64,000 nt of DNA from Flagellimonas beolgyonensis (GCF_003992615.1 NZ_RZMY01000013.1:412238-476237), one strand, 5' to 3'. Positions 1 through 9,173 are shown, counted from the first letter of the stretch. Notes: generated by a model from the letters alone, not told the origin. Translations and numbers: made by a program.

Positions 1-147
1 AAGGCCTCTTTGGCCAGTATCGGTTCCCAGATCGGGAAACGCGACCATGCCACTGTATTGCACGCCTGCAAAACAGTTGATAATTTGGCCGAGACCGATA
101 AACAGTTCAGAAAATACATAGAGGACCTCAATAAAAAGTTCTCTTAA
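1..147 (+). CDS. dnaA: Chromosomal replication initiator DnaA, C-terminal end (partial)
   Basis: Frame 1 is open from the first base to a TAA at 145-147 and encodes the last 48 residues. They contain the DNA-binding signature of DnaA domain IV (GKRDHATVLHAC, close to the family consensus GGRDHTTVLHAC), the helix-turn-helix that reads DnaA boxes at oriC. The 5' part lies outside the window. The gene is followed after 15 bp by a phosphatase gene on the same strand. Identification rests on the domain IV motif only, but that motif is highly specific. Confidence 0.93.
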   Translation, partial: KASLASIGSQIGKRDHATVLHACKTVDNLAETDKQFRKYIEDLNKKFS

Positions 148-162
148 ACCCCCTTTTATTTT

Positions 163-615
163 ATGAAAACCAAAGTGCTGATGGTCTGCTTGGGAAACAT
201 TTGCAGGTCACCTTTGGCCGAAGGCATTTTGAAATCCAAAGTGGACCCTGATAAGGTTTTTGTGGATTCTGCGGGAACTGCCGGGTATCATGTGGGCAAT
301 CCACCAGATCATAGGTCCGTGGCCGTGGCCCGTCAAAATGGCTTGGACATCAGCAACCAAAGGTGCAGAAAGTTTTCCTCCATTGATTTTTTGGAGTTTG
401 ACCATATCTATGTGATGGACAAGAGCAATTTCTCGAATGTTATTCAGCTTGCAAACACCGAAGATGATCGCGCCAAAGTAAAATTGTTGTTGGAGGAAAT
501 CGATTTTGACATTTCCGAGGTGCCAGACCCCTATTATGGGGGTGCCGATGGGTTTGAAAAAGTATACCAAATGATCGATAGGGCTTGTGAGGCCATTGCA
601 AAAAAACTAACTTGA
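163..615 (+). CDS. Low-molecular-weight protein-tyrosine phosphatase
   Basis: A 150-residue cytoplasmic protein of typical length for the LMW-PTP family, which hydrolyses phosphotyrosine through a cysteinyl-phosphate intermediate. The P-loop C-X5-R-S is at residues 9-16 (CLGNICRS) with nucleophile C9 and R15, and the general-acid loop DPYYGG starts at D122. All catalytic residues are present. It follows dnaA by 15 bp and is followed after 4 bp by a methyltransferase, so the three are probably co-transcribed. Family members act on tyrosine kinases or on arginine phosphate; the substrate here cannot be told. Confidence 0.93.
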   Translation: MKTKVLMVCLGNICRSPLAEGILKSKVDPDKVFVDSAGTAGYHVGNPPDHRSVAVARQNGLDISNQRCRKFSSIDFLEFDHIYVMDKSNFSNVIQLANTEDDRAKVKLLLEEIDFDISEVPDPYYGGADGFEKVYQMIDRACEAIAKKLT

Positions 616-619
616 AGTC

Positions 620-1348
620 ATGGAAGAGGCAAAACCCGGATTGGTCATCGGCAAATTGTATTTGATTCCCACCACCTTAGGTGACAATGCGCCCTTGGAG
701 GTCATGCCCATATCCGTGAAGGGAACCATTGAAAAGATCGACCATTACATTGTTGAAAACGAGAAATCGGCACGACGATTCATCAAAAGGGTAAGCCCAA
801 ACAAGCCCCAACCCAGTTTGCACATCCAAACCTTGAACAAATACACCAATCCAGAAGAAATCCCATCCTATTTAGATCCATGCATCCATGGCTTCAATAT
901 AGGTGTGCTTTCTGAGGCTGGTTGCCCGGGCATAGCGGATCCCGGTGCCGATGTGGTTCGGGTAGCGCACGAAAGAAGAATCCAAGTGGTTCCAATGGTA
1001 GGCCCTTCTTCCATTTTAATGGCCATGATGTCCAGCGGCATGAACGGCCAAAATTTTGCCTTCAATGGATACTTACCTATTGATAAAGTGGAGCGTAAGG
1101 CCAAAGTAAAGGCGCTTGAAAAGCTTTCCAAGGAGACAGGGCAGACCCAAATATTTATGGAAACCCCTTATCGTAACAATAAGTTTTTGGCGGAGTTGAT
1201 CAAAATCCTACAGAAAAGCACCCGACTTTGCATTGCTTGCGATATTACCTTGCCCACCGAATTCATTCAGACCAAAAGTGTTCATGAATGGAGCGAAATT
1301 ACTCTAGACCTCGATAAAAGACCCACGATCTATATCATTCAGGCATAA
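620..1348 (+). CDS. SAM-dependent methyltransferase, tetrapyrrole methylase (RsmI/YraL-like) family
   Basis: A 242-residue protein with the tetrapyrrole-methylase fold. It has the N-terminal strand GKLYLIPTTLGD, the SAM-binding segment SEAGCPGIADPG near residues 95-106, GPSSILMAMMSSG, and FMETPYRNN in the second half. These are the landmarks of RsmI, the 2'-O-methyltransferase for C1402 of 16S rRNA. At 242 residues it is shorter than E. coli RsmI (about 286), so it is either a compact RsmI or a related family of unknown target; I leave out the symbol. It starts 4 bp after the phosphatase stop and ends at a strong hairpin terminator. Confidence 0.85.
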   Translation: MEEAKPGLVIGKLYLIPTTLGDNAPLEVMPISVKGTIEKIDHYIVENEKSARRFIKRVSPNKPQPSLHIQTLNKYTNPEEIPSYLDPCIHGFNIGVLSEAGCPGIADPGADVVRVAHERRIQVVPMVGPSSILMAMMSSGMNGQNFAFNGYLPIDKVERKAKVKALEKLSKETGQTQIFMETPYRNNKFLAELIKILQKSTRLCIACDITLPTEFIQTKSVHEWSEITLDLDKRPTIYIIQA

Positions 1349-1380
1349 AAAAACCCGGAACAAAGTTCCGGGTTTCCTTT
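1347..1380. terminator. Bidirectional rho-independent terminator
   Basis: A perfect 11-bp inverted repeat, AAACCCGGAAC at 1351-1361 and GTTCCGGGTTT at 1365-1375, has a 3-base loop and T-rich or A-rich flanks. It sits between two convergent genes (stops at 1348 and 1396) and can serve both. Confidence 0.85.
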
Positions 1381-1395
1381 CATTTTATGGTATTA

Positions 1396-2040
1396 CTACA
1401 CTTTTGCATTCTTTTTCTGTGGAATGTTGGAAATATCGTACCCAGCAAACTTTTTCATATAGTAAGAGATACTGCTTCCGTATGCATCCGTAACATCGTC
1501 CTGTCCATAGGAACGTAAATACTTCTTCACGTTTCCGGCCCCAGCCAAATGAGCTGCAGCCAAAATGCCAGATTCCGTAATTTCGACACCACCAATCCTT
1601 TTGCCCTTAAAACGCTTGATGTCCCTTCTCAAAATCCATTTGTTTCGGGCTATGTTCGTTTCAAAGGCCTTTTCCTGTAGTTCCGCATTGTCCAAAAAGG
1701 TATCCATATCGTAAATACCCATCAAATGCAACGTACTGCTGCCAAATTGGTATTTTCCCAAATAACCCAATGTGTTCACTACATGGTATTTTCCTTGGGA
1801 CTCCTTAAAGGCCAGCGCCTCTTTAAAGCCATTATAGGCTTTACCCAAGAAAGGAGGTGTTACTTCGTATGCTTCAAGAGCGTTCTCCGGTTCTTGATTC
1901 ACATACAGTTCAAAGTTGCCACTTACCTTCAATGATTCGGGAACCTCCAGTGCTCCCTTATCCATCACTGTGTAAGAACCAAAACTGGTCAAAACTACTA
2001 TCATGGCAAGATGTAGAATAAAACCTATCCATCTTTTCAT
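1396..2040 (-). CDS. Exported lysozyme-like (lytic-transglycosylase-type) protein
   Basis: The chosen start at 2040 gives a 214-residue protein beginning MKRWIGFILH, with an N-terminal hydrophobic helix that serves as signal peptide or anchor. An upstream in-frame ATG at 2097 adds 19 polar residues and would bury the signal. The middle contains ALAFKESQGKYHVVNTLGYL followed by GKYQFG, which resembles the glutamate-containing catalytic region of lysozyme/transglycosylase folds, and then ESGILAAAHLAGAGN, also typical of that fold. Related flavobacterial proteins are often labelled as LysM peptidoglycan-binding proteins, although no LysM repeat is visible. The likely role is cell wall turnover; activity is inferred. 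Confidence 0.65.
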   Translation of the reverse strand: MKRWIGFILHLAMIVVLTSFGSYTVMDKGALEVPESLKVSGNFELYVNQEPENALEAYEVTPPFLGKAYNGFKEALAFKESQGKYHVVNTLGYLGKYQFGSSTLHLMGIYDMDTFLDNAELQEKAFETNIARNKWILRRDIKRFKGKRIGGVEITESGILAAAHLAGAGNVKKYLRSYGQDDVTDAYGSSISYYMKKFAGYDISNIPQKKNAKV

Positions 2041-2198
2041 AATGTTCGTATTTAAGATTTCAACACCCATAGGATTGAAATTAAATTCGGCCGGCAAATA
2101 TAGGGGGAGTGTTCTTGTTGGGTGTTATAAAGCTCTTAAGATTTTCTTAAATAAGACCCAAAATCCGTTAAAGCGCTGAAAATTAACGTCAAAGAGTG

Positions 2199-3242
2199 TT
2201 ATCTAAGCACTTTTTGCTCATTCAGCCATCGGGTGTATTGCACTTTATTTCGGTTGTGCTGCGCCAACGTTTTGGCAAACATATGGTAGCCAAAGTTGGA
2301 AACGTCGGCCACAAAATACAGGTAATCGTGCTTTTCGGCATTCAGTACTGCATCGATGGATGCGATATCGGGCATGGTGATAGGACCGGGTGGCACCCCG
2401 ACATATTTATAGGTATTATAGGGCGAATCCATTTCCAAATCCCTGTACAAAACCCGCTTTATGATGGTATCGTAATTGCCCGTTTCTTTTTTGATGGCAA
2501 AAATCACCGTTGGGTCAGCCTGCAATAGCATGCCTTTTCGAATACGGTTCAAATACACTCCTGCCACCCTTGGGCGCTCCTCTGGTTTTACGGTTTCTTT
2601 CTGAACAATGGCCGCCAAGGAAGTGATTTCATTCGGACTCAAACCCAGTTTCTTTGCCTTTGCCAATCGGTCTTCGTTCCAGAAGCGTTGGTATTCCTTG
2701 AGCATTCGATCCCTGAACGCTTCCGCACTGGTATTCCAAAAGAATTCATAGGTATTGGGCAAGTACATGCCCAATTTGGAATCTTCATCAAAATGCGTTT
2801 CGTTCAAAAACCCAGGATCGTTGAACGCATCCACCAATGCTACGCTATCGGCCTCAATTTGTTCGGCAATTCTTCCTGCCAACGCAGATAACGACTCTTG
2901 GTTGTTAAAGGAAACCCGAACGGGAATATTGGCACTTCGTAAGGTGTTGATGATCTCGTTGTTGTTCATCCCTTTTTTAAGGGCATATTTTCCTGGTTTT
3001 ACGTTGGTGATGTATCCTTTTCGTTTGGCAACGGACTCAAAGGTCGAAAGGTCTTTGAGCAAGGGTTCCACTGCCATCTTCACATCGTTGAACGTGGCAT
3101 CCGTAGGAATGTAAACATACGCTTCCTCATTGTTGAACTGGGTATTCGGGCCAAATATGGCCGTGTAAATCTGGTAGGTAATGAACCCGCAGATCAGCAG
3201 ACCCAATATGGCGGTTGCCCAAAGTACTTTTTTAAGATACAT
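2199..3242 (-). CDS. mltG: Endolytic murein transglycosylase MltG
   Basis: This 347-residue inner-membrane protein has one N-terminal transmembrane helix (about residues 5-25) and a periplasmic YceG domain. The catalytic glutamate is E216 in the motif AAIVQKET, followed by RPRVAGVYLNR and LLQADPTVIFA. The C-terminal signature NTYKYVGVPPGPI is also present. MltG cleaves nascent glycan strands and so sets their length. It is the last gene of a minus-strand unit with an acetyltransferase (11-bp overlap) and dapF. Linking a diaminopimelate-pathway gene with murein cleavage gives the operon a cell-wall theme. Confidence 0.95.
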   Translation of the reverse strand: MYLKKVLWATAILGLLICGFITYQIYTAIFGPNTQFNNEEAYVYIPTDATFNDVKMAVEPLLKDLSTFESVAKRKGYITNVKPGKYALKKGMNNNEIINTLRSANIPVRVSFNNQESLSALAGRIAEQIEADSVALVDAFNDPGFLNETHFDEDSKLGMYLPNTYEFFWNTSAEAFRDRMLKEYQRFWNEDRLAKAKKLGLSPNEITSLAAIVQKETVKPEERPRVAGVYLNRIRKGMLLQADPTVIFAIKKETGNYDTIIKRVLYRDLEMDSPYNTYKYVGVPPGPITMPDIASIDAVLNAEKHDYLYFVADVSNFGYHMFAKTLAQHNRNKVQYTRWLNEQKVLR

Positions 3243-3765
3243 TCGAATTTATCTTTTGAAACATAATCTCGTCCTTGAACCCGGTACTGGTCCGTATCCA
3301 TTCTTTTTTGACGCCAATCTTCTGGAATCCGAGGTTTTCGAACAGATGAATGCTTTTTTGGTTATCCTCCAATATATTGGCATACAACTGGTGCAGGTCC
3401 AACACCTTGAAGGCATAATTGCACAACAATGTCAGGGCCTCCCTTCCCAAACCTTTGTCCCTATCTTCTGGATCGGCGATAACAATGCCTACCCCTGCCC
3501 TTTGGTGTTTGGGGTCAAAATCAAAAAGGTCAATCAATCCAATACAGGTGTCCTTGGTATCGCAAATGCACAATCGCAGTTGTTTTACCTCATAAATATC
3601 CCGATGGGCATTGTCCAAATACAATTGGAGCACTTTTTTGGAATAGGGTTTTAACGTTCCACTGATTTCCCAAATGGAGGTATCGTTTTCCAATTGATAA
3701 AGAAAATCAAGGTCCGAGGGCTCCAATGCCCGTAAACTGATATGTTCCCCTTTTATATTGAGCAT
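3232..3765 (-). CDS. GNAT family N-acetyltransferase (RimJ/RimL-like)
   Basis: A 177-residue protein with an acetyl-CoA-binding GNAT fold of the RimJ/RimL subtype. Visible elements are LRALEPSDLDFLYQLEND at the N terminus, GIGLIDLFDF-type central strands (CIGLIDLFDF), the acetyl-CoA loop DRDKGLGREAL around residue 104, and the C-terminal LFENLGFQKIGVK. The substrate may be a protein N terminus or a small molecule and cannot be deduced. It overlaps dapF by 13 bp and mltG by 11 bp, so the three genes are translationally coupled. Confidence 0.88.
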   Translation of the reverse strand: MLNIKGEHISLRALEPSDLDFLYQLENDTSIWEISGTLKPYSKKVLQLYLDNAHRDIYEVKQLRLCICDTKDTCIGLIDLFDFDPKHQRAGVGIVIADPEDRDKGLGREALTLLCNYAFKVLDLHQLYANILEDNQKSIHLFENLGFQKIGVKKEWIRTSTGFKDEIMFQKINSNVS

Positions 3766-4535
3766 GTTATTTCCCCTTTGAACACTTGAACGGCCGGGCC
3801 TATCAGAAACACATCAGTATACTTTCCATCAACTTGCTTAAAACTGATGGACAACTCCCCGCCCAAGGTTTGGATTTTTACCGTGTTGGTTGACGTCTTC
3901 CCGGATTTATGCATGGCAAGAGCCACGGCAGTCACGCCTGTGCCACAGGAATAAGTCTCGGCCTCAACGCCTCTTTCATAGGTGCGTACCTGAAAGGTTT
4001 CGTCATTTTCCTGTTCCACAAAATTGATATTGCTCCCAGCTTGACCGTAAAGGCCATAGCGTAATTTTTTTCCTTCCTTTTCCACTTTAAACCCACTGAG
4101 GTCCTTCACCAATTGCACATGATGGGGTGAACCTGTATCCAAAAAACTGTAGGCGGGCTTTTCATGCACATCGTCAACATCCTGCATTTTAAGTCGTACA
4201 AAATCTCCTTCAATGGTGGCATAATGCAGGCCATCCACAGCCCTGAAGGTGGTCTCTTGCTCAAAGATGCCCAAAAAATGTGCAAACGAAACCAAGCACC
4301 TACCGCCATTGCCACACATACTGCCCTCGGCCCCATCGGCATTATAGTACACCATCTTAAAATCGACCGTTTCATCGTTTTCCAAAAGGATCAGGCCATC
4401 GGCCCCAATACCAAACCGCCGCTCACAAAGCGCTGCTACCAATTTGGTGTCGTCCTTCGGAAAAAACAGATCACGGTTATCAATGATGACAAAGTCATTT
4501 CCGGTTCCTTGATATTTATAAAAGGATAATTTCAT
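3753..4535 (-). CDS. dapF: Diaminopimelate epimerase
   Basis: A 260-residue cytoplasmic enzyme that converts LL- to meso-diaminopimelate, for lysine and for peptidoglycan cross-bridges. The two catalytic cysteines are in conserved settings: C74 in MCGNGGRC and C197 in SCGTGVTAVALA. The N terminus KYQGTGNDFVIID is canonical. It is the first gene of the dapF-acetyltransferase-mltG unit. A TATATTTG element lies 18 bp upstream of its ATG on the coding strand. Confidence 0.97.
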   Translation of the reverse strand: MKLSFYKYQGTGNDFVIIDNRDLFFPKDDTKLVAALCERRFGIGADGLILLENDETVDFKMVYYNADGAEGSMCGNGGRCLVSFAHFLGIFEQETTFRAVDGLHYATIEGDFVRLKMQDVDDVHEKPAYSFLDTGSPHHVQLVKDLSGFKVEKEGKKLRYGLYGQAGSNINFVEQENDETFQVRTYERGVEAETYSCGTGVTAVALAMHKSGKTSTNTVKIQTLGGELSISFKQVDGKYTDVFLIGPAVQVFKGEITCSI

Positions 4536-4552
4536 ACGTACCTACAAAGGAA

Positions 4553-4560
4553 CAAATATA
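4553..4560 (-). promoter_or_regulatory. Candidate -7 element for dapF
   Basis: On the minus strand this reads TATATTTG, a perfect match to the Bacteroidota -7 consensus TAnnTTTG, 17 bp before the dapF start codon. No TTG was found at the expected distance for the -33 box, so the call is provisional. Confidence 0.4.
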
Positions 4561-4669
4561 CGGGATACTTTAAGGAATTTTTTGCAGTTAAAACAGCGTT
4601 AAACCCACCGAGTTGAAAAATGAATTCCTTTAATTTTGTTGGAGCTAAATGTTAAATAATTATCGAATT

Positions 4670-6067
4670 ATGAAAAGAATAGCCAATTTACTCCTAGTCT
4701 CCCTCTTTTCAGGGGCGATTACACTGGGGGCCTACAAACTATTTTTCGAAAAGGATACTTATAAATGGGTGGCACCTACACAGGAAACACCCCTGATCAA
4801 TACCAGTAATTTACCAACATCGGCCAAAGGAGCCGGAATCAATGAGGTTGATTTTACATTGGCAGCCGAAAAAACGGTGAATTCCGTGGTACACGTAAAA
4901 AACCTAACCATAAATCAAGGTCCAGGTAGTTTGGCCGATTTCTTTTACGGCTTTGAACGCCAACAAACACCGCAAGTGGGTACTGGTTCTGGGGTCATTA
5001 TTTCGCCGGATGGCTATATTGTGACCAATAACCACGTAATCGCCAATTCTACAAAACTCCAGGTTACGTTGAACAACAACAAAACCTACGAAGCGGAAGT
5101 GGTAGGTGCCGATGCCGACTCGGATATCGCATTGATCAAAATTGATACGGATGAGTCGCTTCCCTATTTGGCATTCGGGAATTCTGACAATGCTAAGATT
5201 GGGGAATGGGTATTGGCCGTGGGCAACCCTTTTAACCTTACATCAACTGTTACAGCGGGTATTGTTAGCGCAAAGGCGCGTTCGCTTTCGCCCGGAAGGG
5301 CCCAATCCTTTATTCAAACGGATGCGGCCGTGAACCCTGGTAACAGTGGTGGCGCTTTGGTAAACACCAATGGTGATTTGATCGGTATCAATACAGCCAT
5401 TACCTCCCAAACTGGTTCATACGTAGGTTACGCCTTTGCCGTACCTAGCAATATTGCCAAAAAAGTGGTGGAGGATATCATGGAGTTTGGTAATGTGCAG
5501 AAAGGCCTTTTGGGAATCAAAGGTGGTGACATCAATCCCGAAGCGGCAACAGAATTGGGCATTGACGATGTGGAAGGCGTTTATGTTTCCGAAGTGACCG
5601 AGGAATCGGGCGCTGCCGAAGCAGGTTTGCAAAAAGGGGACATTATCAAACGAATTGATAATATTGAAATCCATAAGTTTTCGGAACTTTCGGGCTACCT
5701 CTCCTCCAAAAGACCTGGGGATATCGTGGCTGTTCAACTGGACAGAGACGGTAAGAACATCACCAAAAATGTGACCCTTAAAAAGCAATTGAGCGTAATA
5801 TTACCCATGACCGGCTTCACGGTGAAGAACCTATCCAAGGCAGACCAAAAGAAATTCGGTATCTCCAAAGGAGTTAAAATTACCGATGTGCCTGCCGGCT
5901 ATGAGCGCTATGACCTGAAGAACAAGGTAATCATTGAGTTGGATGGCAATGCCATCAACAACATTGATGATGCAAAAGCCCGCTTTGGGGAAATCACTCG
6001 ATACGGCAGAACAAGTTTTACCATGATCAACGAGAATGGGGAAAAGGAACACATGATTCTTCAATAA
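4670..6067 (+). CDS. Periplasmic HtrA/DegP-type serine protease with PDZ domains
   Basis: The start at 4670 (MKRIANLLLVSLFSG) places a signal peptide at the very N terminus; an in-frame ATG at 4649 would add only seven residues. The 465-residue protein has a trypsin-like domain with catalytic triad H122 (TNNHVI), D152 (DSDIAL) and S226 (NPGNSGGAL), then a clear PDZ domain at about 275-365 and a weaker C-terminal PDZ-like part. DegP-family enzymes degrade or refold damaged envelope proteins. It is a single gene with its own hairpin terminator. A TAATTTTG at 4631 may be its -7 box. Confidence 0.93.
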   Translation: MKRIANLLLVSLFSGAITLGAYKLFFEKDTYKWVAPTQETPLINTSNLPTSAKGAGINEVDFTLAAEKTVNSVVHVKNLTINQGPGSLADFFYGFERQQTPQVGTGSGVIISPDGYIVTNNHVIANSTKLQVTLNNNKTYEAEVVGADADSDIALIKIDTDESLPYLAFGNSDNAKIGEWVLAVGNPFNLTSTVTAGIVSAKARSLSPGRAQSFIQTDAAVNPGNSGGALVNTNGDLIGINTAITSQTGSYVGYAFAVPSNIAKKVVEDIMEFGNVQKGLLGIKGGDINPEAATELGIDDVEGVYVSEVTEESGAAEAGLQKGDIIKRIDNIEIHKFSELSGYLSSKRPGDIVAVQLDRDGKNITKNVTLKKQLSVILPMTGFTVKNLSKADQKKFGISKGVKITDVPAGYERYDLKNKVIIELDGNAINNIDDAKARFGEITRYGRTSFTMINENGEKEHMILQ

Positions 6068-6087
6068 TTTGATTTTCATTCATTATG

Positions 6088-6118
6088 GAAAAGCACCCGA
6101 AAATGGGTGCTTTTTTTA
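6088..6118 (+). terminator. Rho-independent terminator after the HtrA gene
   Basis: AAAAGCACCC and GGGTGCTTTT form a 10-bp stem with a short A-rich loop, followed by a T run. The same stem sequence is reused after rplS at 9644-9671. Confidence 0.85.
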
Positions 6119-6196
6119 TGCGAAAATCGTTTTACGAAAACGTTTGAAATATCTAATTTAGCCGAAATTTTATTCACACTAGCGCAACACCAATCA

Positions 6197-7645
6197 ATGA
6201 GCGACATTAAATCTTACGAAAAAGAGCTTGCCTTTCAAGCAGATAGACGAAAAGCAACCACGGAATTTATAAAGATCATCAGCGATCTTTGGTACGATAA
6301 GGCCATCGAAGTGGTGCTTTTCAAAAACCAGATCATCGACAAAAATGTCAGCGACATCATCAACCTGCATGAATACGCTGGGGAATTTGTCCAAAAACCC
6401 ATATCGATTTTCGATTCGGTGGAAATTTTACGGGCCATCAACGACCTGAACCTTCCACCTGCCAAACTTGACATCGGTAAATTGACCTTTGAGTACCATT
6501 CCGACGTGCACAACAACCTTAATGTAAAGGCATTCGTTATCGATAAATTGAAGGATGCCCAGACTTCGGAGGCCGTAAAACCCAAAGATGTGGTATTGTA
6601 CGGTTTCGGACGCATCGGTCGGTTGGTCGCACGGGAGTTGATGGCCAAAACGGGACGTGGCAGCCAACTGCGTTTGCGGGCCATTGTGGTAAGAGGTGCC
6701 ATCAATCAGGAAGTGCTGGAAAAAAGGGCGGCCCTATTAAAAACAGACTCGGTACACGGGCAGTTTGCCGGTACCGTAGAAGTGGATGCCAATAACAATG
6801 CGCTTTTGATCAATGGGACTACTGTGCGGTTCATCAATGCCGATAAACCCGAGGACATCGATTATACCAAATACGGCATTTATAATGCGTTGGTCATAGA
6901 TAATACCGGTGCTTTTCGGGATAAGGAAGCGCTATCAAGACACTTGGAATCCAAAGGCGCCAGCAAGGTATTGCTCACGGCCCCTGGAAAAGAGGTGCCT
7001 AACATTGTACATGGGGTAAACCATAAAAGTTTCGACCCCGACAAAACCAAAATTTACTCGGCAGCTTCGTGTACCACCAATGCCATAACCCCAGTGTTAA
7101 AAGTAATTGAAGATTCGTTGGGCATTAAAAAGGGTCATTTGGAAACCATTCATGCCTACACCAACGACCAAAACTTGGTGGACAATATGCACAGCAAATA
7201 CCGAAGGGGACGCGCAGCTGCATTGAACATGGTCATTACGGAAACCGGTGCAGGTCCGGCAGTGGCCAAGGCCCTGCCATCGTTAAAGGGCAAATTGACC
7301 TCCAATGCCATCCGGGTACCGGTACCTAATGGATCTTTGGCCATCCTTCATTTGGAGGTGAAGAACAAAACCACTGTGGAAGGCATCAATACCATCCTTA
7401 AAAAATATGCCCTGGAAGGGGATTTGGTGGAACAAATCAAATATTCCTTGAGCAATGAATTGGTATCGTCGGACATTGTAGGCACTTCTGCCCCATCCAT
7501 TTATGATAGCAAGGCCACCATTGTGTCGCCGGATGGAAAAAGTATTGTCCTTTATATATGGTATGACAACGAGTATGGATATTCGCACCAAGTTATCCGA
7601 CTTGCGAAATATATCGCCAAGGTTAGGCGTTATACGTATTATTAA
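6197..7645 (+). CDS. Glyceraldehyde-3-phosphate dehydrogenase, long form with N-terminal extension
   Basis: The start at 6197 (MSDIKSYEKELAFQ) gives 482 residues; the open frame continues 30 codons upstream but those lie in the preceding terminator. The Rossmann motif GFGRIGR is at 136-142 and the catalytic cysteine is C292 in SAASCTTNAITPV. The 135 residues before the NAD domain are mostly alpha-helical and absent from the standard ~335-residue enzyme. Long GapDH of this size is common in Bacteroidota. Whether it serves glycolysis or gluconeogenesis cannot be read from sequence. It is monocistronic. Confidence 0.95.
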   Translation: MSDIKSYEKELAFQADRRKATTEFIKIISDLWYDKAIEVVLFKNQIIDKNVSDIINLHEYAGEFVQKPISIFDSVEILRAINDLNLPPAKLDIGKLTFEYHSDVHNNLNVKAFVIDKLKDAQTSEAVKPKDVVLYGFGRIGRLVARELMAKTGRGSQLRLRAIVVRGAINQEVLEKRAALLKTDSVHGQFAGTVEVDANNNALLINGTTVRFINADKPEDIDYTKYGIYNALVIDNTGAFRDKEALSRHLESKGASKVLLTAPGKEVPNIVHGVNHKSFDPDKTKIYSAASCTTNAITPVLKVIEDSLGIKKGHLETIHAYTNDQNLVDNMHSKYRRGRAAALNMVITETGAGPAVAKALPSLKGKLTSNAIRVPVPNGSLAILHLEVKNKTTVEGINTILKKYALEGDLVEQIKYSLSNELVSSDIVGTSAPSIYDSKATIVSPDGKSIVLYIWYDNEYGYSHQVIRLAKYIAKVRRYTYY

Positions 7646-7760
7646 TGAACAAGGGAGGGCAAAGCCATACCCCTATCATTAGGCTTTTTCTTTTGATTTT
7701 GGCATTAATGGTGTAATTTCGCCCTACCCTTAATCTAAATTATACGAGAATTTATTGACC

Positions 7761-8372
7761 ATGAAGCATTTACGAGCACTACTTACACTAGCCTTACTGA
7801 TTCCTTTGGTAACGCTAACGGCACAGGAAGATGATACCCCTGTATCTGGAAACCAATCGTTAAAAGAGCAATTTGAGGAACTGGAACGAAAATCCACCAA
7901 TTACCGTTCGGGCAATGGTGTACCTTATGAAGTAATAAAGCTTTCAGGACTTAATGAATTGAAAGCCAATATTTTTGACACCATCAGTACGGCCAACAAG
8001 AGCATAAAGGACCTTTCTGCAACCATAACGGCCAACACATCTGAAATTGAAAGCCTGAATTCAAAACTTCAAGAAACCACCAATAAGTTGAACGAAGTGA
8101 CCGAAGAGAAGGACAGTATTTCCTTTTTTGGTGCGTTGATCAGTAAGGGCACGTACAATTTTATTTTATGGTCCATTATTTTTGGATTGCTGCTGCTGTT
8201 GTTGTTCTTCATTTACAGATTCAGAAACAGTAATTTCTTGACCCAACAAGCAAAATCTGCACTGGCAGAGCTGGAGGAAGAATATGAAAACCACAGACGC
8301 AGAGCACTTGAACGCGAACAGAAAATAAGCCGTCAGTTGCAGGACGAGCTCAACAAACAAAAGAAAGCATAA
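7761..8372 (+). CDS. Exported coiled-coil protein with one C-terminal-half membrane helix
   Basis: The ATG at 7761 is preferred over the TTG at 7755. The 203-residue product has a signal peptide (MKHLRALLTLALLIPLVTLTA), a polar region, a coiled coil rich in S/T/N/E/K (about 65-120), one transmembrane helix (IIFGLLLLLLFFIYRF, about 140-158) and a second charged coiled coil with repeated E/R/K to the C terminus. It is encoded just before trmD with a terminator between them, and homologues are sometimes mislabelled as tRNA methyltransferases for that reason. There is no methyltransferase motif. Function unknown; a structural envelope role is possible. Confidence 0.75.
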   Translation: MKHLRALLTLALLIPLVTLTAQEDDTPVSGNQSLKEQFEELERKSTNYRSGNGVPYEVIKLSGLNELKANIFDTISTANKSIKDLSATITANTSEIESLNSKLQETTNKLNEVTEEKDSISFFGALISKGTYNFILWSIIFGLLLLLLFFIYRFRNSNFLTQQAKSALAELEEEYENHRRRALEREQKISRQLQDELNKQKKA

Positions 8373-8375
8373 GAT

Positions 8376-8405
8376 AAGGCTTCCCTCGGGGAGCCTTTCT
8401 TTTTT
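8376..8405 (+). terminator. Rho-independent terminator
   Basis: AAGGCTTCCC at 8376-8385 pairs with GGGGAGCCTT at 8388-8397 (one G-T wobble) and is followed by a T-rich run. It separates the coiled-coil gene from trmD. Confidence 0.75.
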
Positions 8406-8463
8406 GGTTAGTGCCACTTTTGAACTAGGATTACTTACTTTTGCGCCAAAATAGAATGGCACC

Positions 8464-9144
8464 ATGTCCATGCGAATCGACATTATTACCGTACTTCCCG
8501 AGTTGCTCAAGAGTCCCTTTGAAGCATCCATTCTAAAAAGGGCCATCGAAAAAGGATTGGTGGAAGTACATCTACATAATTTAAGGGACTATGCCACCGG
8601 CAATTACAAACAGGTGGACGACTACCAGTTTGGAGGGGGTGCAGGCATGGTGATGATGATCGAACCCATCGACAAATGCATTTCCGAATTGAAGGCACAA
8701 CGGGACTATGACGATGTGATCTACATGACGCCAGACGGTAATACGTTGAACCAAAAAATGGCCAATGAGCTTTCCCTTAAAGAGAATCTGATCATTCTGT
8801 GTGGACATTACAAAGGTGTGGACCAAAGGGTTCGCGATATGTTCGTAACCCGGGAAATATCCATAGGCGATTATGTGCTTTCGGGCGGGGAATTGGCCGC
8901 GGCCATAGTTTGCGATGCCGTGATCAGGCTGTTGCCAGGGGTATTGAATGATGAAACCTCTGCGCTTACGGATACCTTTCAAGACAATTTATTGGCGCCA
9001 CCGGTATTCACACGACCCGCAGAATATAAAGGGAAAGAGGTGCCGAAAATATTGCTCAGTGGCAACACCCCTGAAATTGAAAAGTGGCGCGAGCAGCAGT
9101 CCTTGCAACGCACTCAGGAAAGAAGGCCCGATCTATTGGAATAG
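8464..9144 (+). CDS. trmD: tRNA (guanine37-N1)-methyltransferase TrmD
   Basis: A 226-residue SPOUT methyltransferase that makes m1G37 next to the anticodon and prevents +1 frameshifting. The trefoil-knot motifs are [12 protein letters not shown] and [11 protein letters not shown], and the N-terminal GGGAGMVMM is conserved. The start is either the ATG at 8464 (MSMRIDII) or the one at 8470 (MRIDII); the second matches the usual N terminus better. rplS lies 126 bp downstream, the common trmD-rplS order, but it has its own promoter here. Confidence 0.97.
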   Translation: MSMRIDIITVLPELLKSPFEASILKRAIEKGLVEVHLHNLRDYATGNYKQVDDYQFGGGAGMVMMIEPIDKCISELKAQRDYDDVIYMTPDGNTLNQKMANELSLKENLIILCGHYKGVDQRVRDMFVTREISIGDYVLSGGELAAAIVCDAVIRLLPGVLNDETSALTDTFQDNLLAPPVFTRPAEYKGKEVPKILLSGNTPEIEKWREQQSLQRTQERRPDLLE

Positions 9145-9173
9145 GAATGGATCTAAAATTCCACAGAAACTCC

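Noticed and set aside
1..1348. Replication origin beside dnaA
   Set aside because: No cluster of DnaA boxes is visible in the part shown; the origin, if near dnaA, would lie upstream of the window or elsewhere.
8436..8443. TACTTTTG as trmD promoter
   Set aside because: The -7 match is perfect but no TTG lies near 19 bp upstream (nearest TTTG at spacings of 13 and 29), so it was not listed as a promoter.
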